64,000 bases of DNA from Arthrobacter sp. CAU 1506. Lineage in GTDB: Bacteria > Actinomycetota > Actinomycetes > Actinomycetales > Micrococcaceae. The stretch is taken from contig NZ_SUKC01000004.1 in assembly GCF_005047635.1 (NCBI RefSeq), positions 62,001 through 126,000 of the forward strand, given 5' to 3'. Under the pieces are notes generated by a model. The model saw only the letters and a program-made list of their open reading frames with translations. It made no database searches and was not told where the DNA came from. Shown here one piece after another: positions 60,302 to 64,000 of the stretch; positions within the stretch are counted from its first letter, which is position 1, and every line of letters starts with the position of its first letter. The position numbers and the translations under genes are program-made.

Positions 60302-60913
60302 TCAGGCAGCCAGTCGGGTCTGCCGGTAGACGGTCATGATCCGCTGGATTACGGTCAGCAGGCTGGCCGCGGCAAGCAGCACCAGGACCACCAGCAGCAC
60401 CACTTCCGGCAGGCCCAGTCCGGTGAACCCGGTGAAGACCAGGACGGCGACCAGCCGCTCGGAGCGTTCGGCGAAGCCGACGGCGGCGGTGCATCCGAGC
60501 GATTCGGCTTTGGCCCGGGCGTAGGAGACCAGAGAGCCCAGCAACAGGCACACGAGTGCGAAGACGGCGATGGCCGGGTTCTCTCCCCCGGTAAAGAACC
60601 AGATGGCCACCCCGGCGAACACTGCGCCGTCGGCCAACCGGTCAAGCGTGGAGTCCAGAAAATTGCCCCAGCGGCTGCTGCGCTCCAGCATGCGGGCCAT
60701 CAGGCCGTCCACCATGTCGGAGAAAACGAACGCGGTGATGAAGACCGTTCCCCAGAACAGCTCCCCCATCGGGTAGAAAACCAGCGCCCCGACGCAGACT
60801 CCGAGCGTGCCGATGATCGTGACGGCGTCCGGTGAGACTCCCATCCGGATCAGGACACGGGCCAGCGGGGTAAAGAGCTTGCCGAAGAATCCGCGCGCGT
60901 ACTTGTTCAGCAT
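60302..60913 (-). CDS. CDP-alcohol phosphatidyltransferase (phosphatidylinositol phosphate synthase-like)
   Basis: Integral membrane enzyme that joins CDP-diacylglycerol to an alcohol, by position probably inositol phosphate. The 203 residues have six helices and the family motif D-x2-DG-x2-AR-x8-G-x3-D-x3-D: SDMVDGLMARMLERSSRWG (about 65-83) then NFLDSTLDR. In relatives it stands between a HIT gene and an acyltransferase/PimA pair; those two are not present here. It starts 7 bases after the HIT gene. Confidence 0.93.
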   Translation of the reverse strand: MLNKYARGFFGKLFTPLARVLIRMGVSPDAVTIIGTLGVCVGALVFYPMGELFWGTVFITAFVFSDMVDGLMARMLERSSRWGNFLDSTLDRLADGAVFAGVAIWFFTGGENPAIAVFALVCLLLGSLVSYARAKAESLGCTAAVGFAERSERLVAVLVFTGFTGLGLPEVVLLVVLVLLAAASLLTVIQRIMTVYRQTRLAA

Positions 60914-60920
60914 CGCCGCG

Positions 60921-61502
60921 TTACCGTGCAGGCCAGGCGTCGGCTACCTGCTTGCGGACCTCGTCCAGGGTCTGGGTGATCGCTTTGGTCTGCGCGATGA
61001 TCGGGAAGAAATTCCCGTCTCCGCCCCACCGCGGCACCACGTGCTGGTGCAGATGCGCCGCAACGCCTGCTCCCCCGGCTTCGCCTTGGTTCATGCCCAG
61101 GTTGAAGCCGCTGGGGTTCGCTACCTTCCGCAGTACGCGCATGGCGGTCTGGGTCAGCTCGGCGAACTCCGCGGTCTCCTCTGGGGTGATGTCCGTGTAG
61201 TCGGGCACATGGCGGTAGGGGCAGACCAGCAAGTGGCCGGGGTTGTACGGGAACAGGTTCAGCACCACGTAGGCGGTCTCGCCGCGATGGACAATCAGCG
61301 ATTCCTCATCCGGCCGGGACGGCGCGACGCAGAACGGGCACTCGTCCTTGTTCTTGAACTGCCCCTGGCCGCCCTTGACGTAGGCCATCCGGTGCGGCGT
61401 CCAGAGCCGCTGGAATGCATCCGGGACTCCGGGCAGCTCGAAGCCGTCCGTTGTCTCGTCATCCGTGCGGTCCATCTCGGCTTCCCTGGTCGTCCCGGCC
61501 AT
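60921..61502 (-). CDS. HIT family hydrolase
   Basis: Nucleotide hydrolase of the histidine-triad family, most like the branch that acts on Ap4A/AMP derivatives. The 193 residues have HLHQHVVPRWGGDGNFF (His-x-His-x-His, about 141-157), and KDECPFCVAPSRPDEESLIVHRG (about 52-74) with the Cys pair. Physiological substrate is unknown. It lies between thrS (2 bases away) and the phosphatidyltransferase gene. Confidence 0.93.
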   Translation of the reverse strand: MAGTTREAEMDRTDDETTDGFELPGVPDAFQRLWTPHRMAYVKGGQGQFKNKDECPFCVAPSRPDEESLIVHRGETAYVVLNLFPYNPGHLLVCPYRHVPDYTDITPEETAEFAELTQTAMRVLRKVANPSGFNLGMNQGEAGGAGVAAHLHQHVVPRWGGDGNFFPIIAQTKAITQTLDEVRKQVADAWPAR

Positions 61503-61504
61503 GG

Positions 61505-63517
61505 TCAGTTGCCGCGCCTGGCGACAGCCTGCACAATGCGCGACACTGCCTCGTCCACCGGAATGCCGTTGTCCTGGCTGCCGTCGCGGAAGCGGAACGA
61601 GACCGCTCCGGCTTCGGTGTCCTCGCCGCCGGCGATCAGCACGAACGGCACCTTGTCCTTGCTGGCGGTTCGGATCTTCTTCGGGAAGCGGTCGGACCCC
61701 AGATCGGCCTCGGCGCGGATGCCTTGGGCCCGCAGCTTCGCCACGATCTCCAGCATGTAGTCGTTGAAGCTCTCCGCCACCGGAATGCCGACCACCTGCA
61801 CGGGAGCCAGCCAGGCCGGGAAGGCTCCGGCGTAGTGCTCGATCAGCAGACCCATGAACCGCTCCACAGACCCGAACAGCGCGCGGTGGATCATGACAGG
61901 CCGCTGCCGGGATCCATCGGCGGCCTGGTACTCCAGCTCGAAGCGCTCGGGCAGGTTAAAGTCCAGCTGGATGGTGGACATCTGCCAGGTCCGGCCGATC
62001 GCGTCCCGCGCCTGCACCGAGATCTTCGGGCCGTAGAAGGCGGCTCCGCCCGGATCCGGCACCAGTTCCAGGCCGGATGCTTCGGCCACCTCGGCCAGGG
62101 TGCGGGTGGCTTCGTCCCAGACCTCGTCGGAGCCCACGAACTTTTCCGGATCCTTGGTGGACAACTCCAGGAAGAAATCGTCCAGTCCGTAGTCCTTGAG
62201 CAGGTCCAGCACGAAGTTCAGCGTGGTGGTCAGCTCGTCCTTCATCTGCTCGCGGGTGCAGTAGATGTGGGCGTCGTCCTGAGTCATGCCGCGCACTCGG
62301 GTCAATCCGTGGATCACACCGGATTTCTCGTACCGGTAGACCGAACCGAACTCGAACAACCGCAACGGCAGCTCACGGTAGGACCGTCCGCGGGAGCGGA
62401 AGATCAGGTTGTGCATGGGGCAGTTCATCGGCTTCAGGTAGTAGTCCTGGCCGGGCTTGACTACCTCGCCGGTCTCCGGGTCCCGGGTTTCGTCCACGTG
62501 CATCGGAGGGAACATGCCGTCCCGGTACCAGTCCAGGTGGCCGGACACCTCGTACAGATTGCTCTTGGTGATGTGCGGGGTGTAGACGAATTCGTAGCCG
62601 GCCTCGGTGTGCCGCTGCCGCGAGTAGTCTTCCATCGACTTGCGGACAATCCCGCCCTTGGGGTGGAAAACGGGCAGGCCGGAACCCAGTTCGTCCGGGA
62701 AGGAGAACAGGTCCAGTTCGGCTCCCAGCCGGCGGTGGTCGCGGCGCTCGGCCTCCGCCAGCCGCTCCTGGTAGGCCTTCAGGTCGTCCTTGGTGGGCCA
62801 AGCGGTGCCGTAGATGCGCTGCAGCTGCTTGTTCTTCTCGTTGCCGCGCCAGTAAGCGGCGGCCGAACGGGTCAGCGCGTACGCGTTGGAGATCAGCTTG
62901 GTGTTGGGCAGGTGCGGGCCGCGGCAGAGGTCCTTCCAGACCACTTCGCCGCTCTTGGCGTCCACGTTGTCGTAGATGGTCAGCTCGCCGGCGCCAACTT
63001 CGATGTTGGCTCCTTCACCGGCCTCATCGGAGTGGCCCTTGAGCCCGATCAGCTCTTCCTTGTACGGCTCCCCGGCCATCTCGGCCAAGGCCTCGGTCTC
63101 GGAGACGCTGCGGCGGACGAATCGCTGGTTGGAATTGACGATCTTGAGCATCATCTTTTCCAGCTGCTTCAGGTCCTCCGGAGTGAAGGGCTCATCGACG
63201 TCGAAATCGAAGTAGAAGCCGTCGGTGATGTACGGCCCGATGCCAAGCTTGGAGTCTTTGCGCAGCTGCTGCACGGCCTGGGCCATGACGTGGGCGGTGG
63301 AATGGCGCAGCACGTTCAGCCCGTCGGGCGAATCGATGGTCACGGCTTCCACCTTGGCGCCGGCCGGAATGGGCTGGTCCAGGTCTTTCAGCTCGCCGTC
63401 AACGCGGACGACGACGACCTCCCGCCGGGTGCCGAAAAGGTCGGCTCCCGTCGTGCCCTCGGTCACCTGGTTCTCTTCGCCGTCGACGATGAGGGTGATG
63501 TTCTGGGGCGCTGACAC
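61505..63517 (-). CDS. thrS: Threonine-tRNA ligase
   Basis: Charges tRNA-Thr and edits Ser. The 670 residues contain the N-terminal TGS domain (about 5-65), the editing domain with [14 protein letters not shown] (about 77-90), and the class II core with the zinc site [15 protein letters not shown] (about 370), [14 protein letters not shown] (about 413-426) and [15 protein letters not shown] (about 545). C-terminal anticodon domain complete. The start is GTG 63517 with TAGGAGACCTCT upstream. No T-box leader seen. Confidence 0.97.
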   Translation of the reverse strand: MSAPQNITLIVDGEENQVTEGTTGADLFGTRREVVVVRVDGELKDLDQPIPAGAKVEAVTIDSPDGLNVLRHSTAHVMAQAVQQLRKDSKLGIGPYITDGFYFDFDVDEPFTPEDLKQLEKMMLKIVNSNQRFVRRSVSETEALAEMAGEPYKEELIGLKGHSDEAGEGANIEVGAGELTIYDNVDAKSGEVVWKDLCRGPHLPNTKLISNAYALTRSAAAYWRGNEKNKQLQRIYGTAWPTKDDLKAYQERLAEAERRDHRRLGAELDLFSFPDELGSGLPVFHPKGGIVRKSMEDYSRQRHTEAGYEFVYTPHITKSNLYEVSGHLDWYRDGMFPPMHVDETRDPETGEVVKPGQDYYLKPMNCPMHNLIFRSRGRSYRELPLRLFEFGSVYRYEKSGVIHGLTRVRGMTQDDAHIYCTREQMKDELTTTLNFVLDLLKDYGLDDFFLELSTKDPEKFVGSDEVWDEATRTLAEVAEASGLELVPDPGGAAFYGPKISVQARDAIGRTWQMSTIQLDFNLPERFELEYQAADGSRQRPVMIHRALFGSVERFMGLLIEHYAGAFPAWLAPVQVVGIPVAESFNDYMLEIVAKLRAQGIRAEADLGSDRFPKKIRTASKDKVPFVLIAGGEDTEAGAVSFRFRDGSQDNGIPVDEAVSRIVQAVARRGN

Positions 63518-63728
63518 AGAGGTCTCCTAAATGTTTGGCTGCGGCCGTCACTGCAGCGACATACGTGGGCGCTGCAAGCCTCTACGATCGTATCCGCTGA
63601 CGAGTTGCCGGACCAACATCGGCGCGGCCAGACCGGGGACGACCACCGCGCCGCATCACGGGGCCTGTCATACGCGAGGCCGGTTCGCTGCAAGGCATGT
63701 TCGTCGCAGCATCAAGGCCAGGCGGAGC

Positions 63729-64000
63729 CTAGAAGGGCGGTGTCTGCGGCTGAGCTGGCCAACCTTCAAAGGGACTCGACGTCCTGTCCGGGCTGGCGGA
63801 TTCGGCGGGGTCCCGCATGCTGATAGCGAGTTCTTCCTGCCTCGGGGCCTGCGGCGCACTGACCCTGTCAGCCGAGGGATCCGGGGCATTCGGCCGCAAA
63901 GTTGGCTCGCTTCCCGGCAAAGGACCGCCGGAGTGCCCGGCCCCTTGCCCATCCGTTGCCGGTCCCGGCTGGCGTTCGGGCAGTTGGGCGTGTTTGAGCC
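63729..64000 (-). CDS. Possible C-terminal tail of a further gene (partial)
   Basis: On the minus strand the frame ending with TAG at 63729 is open from the window edge, giving at least 90 residues rich in Pro, Ala, Ser and Gln, ending EGWPAQPQTPPF. It could be the disordered end of a gene outside the window that lies upstream of thrS, with 211 bases between. Codon third positions are only moderately GC, so I am unsure it is coding. The gap 63518-63728 shows nothing else. Confidence 0.35.
   Translation of the reverse strand, partial: LKHAQLPERQPGPATDGQGAGHSGGPLPGSEPTLRPNAPDPSADRVSAPQAPRQEELAISMRDPAESASPDRTSSPFEGWPAQPQTPPF

Noticed and set aside
63518-63600. T-box leader upstream of thrS
   Set aside because: No T-box consensus or terminator pair seen; the leader is short with a plain ribosome site.

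Overview
The window is high-GC (roughly two-thirds G+C by eye) actinobacterial chromosome. Gene order and protein sequences fit the family Micrococcaceae (Arthrobacter-like). I infer this from three conserved blocks: pyrR-pyrB-pyrC-membrane protein-carA-carB-pyrF-mihF-gmk-rpoZ-coaBC-metK-priA, the aroE-C-K-B/efp/nusB run, and relA-secF-secD-yajC-ruvB-A-C-yebC. Species cannot be told from this sequence. Most genes lie on the minus strand, and many start at GTG with 1- to 4-base stop/start overlaps.

Region 1 (1-3240) is accessory. It holds the 3' part of a GT4 glycosyltransferase, a DUF222/HNH (13E12-type) protein with an altered HNH core, and a short array of GTGGGC repeats about 23 bases apart that looks like the decayed end of an insertion sequence. 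It sits where def/fmt genes commonly follow priA. Region 2 (3243-20000) covers replication restart (a helicase-degenerate PriA), SAM synthesis, CoA synthesis, omega subunit, guanylate kinase, mIHF and the whole UMP pathway. The UMP pathway is headed by pyrR, whose leader carries a recognisable PyrR-binding hairpin. NusB and EF-P follow. Region 3 (20240-30530) is the shikimate run aroB-aroK-aroC-aroE, then mltG, ruvX, alaS, two small membrane or membrane-associated proteins and rpsD.

Region 4 (30760-41880) has dtd, rarA, a GNAT acetyltransferase, aspS, an APC permease, hisS, a membrane-anchored cyclophilin, a DUF349 protein with a long A/E/Q-rich repeat tail, and an orphan protein resembling AbiEi antitoxins. 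Region 5 (41945-51916) is relA, secF, secD, yajC, ruvB, ruvA, ruvC, yebC and pdxT. A LexA-like site lies just upstream of ruvA.

Region 6 (52091-59064) lies between pdxT and pdxS, which are neighbours in many relatives. It contains murT-gatD (lipid II amidation, apparently leaderless), an MFS exporter, and a small accessory set: a four-helix DUF7144-like protein, a DUF6325-like protein, a Gln-rich SHOCT protein and, facing them, a polytopic membrane protein. A degenerate repeat array of about 28-base units fills the gap in this set. Region 7 (59256-64000) is pdxS (own promoter and strong terminator), a CDP-alcohol phosphatidyltransferase, a HIT protein, thrS and possibly the tail of one more gene. 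No rRNA, tRNA, CRISPR array, prophage or intact transposase was seen. The least explained parts are the pdxS/pdxT interruption with its module and repeat array, and the repeat array beside the HNH gene.
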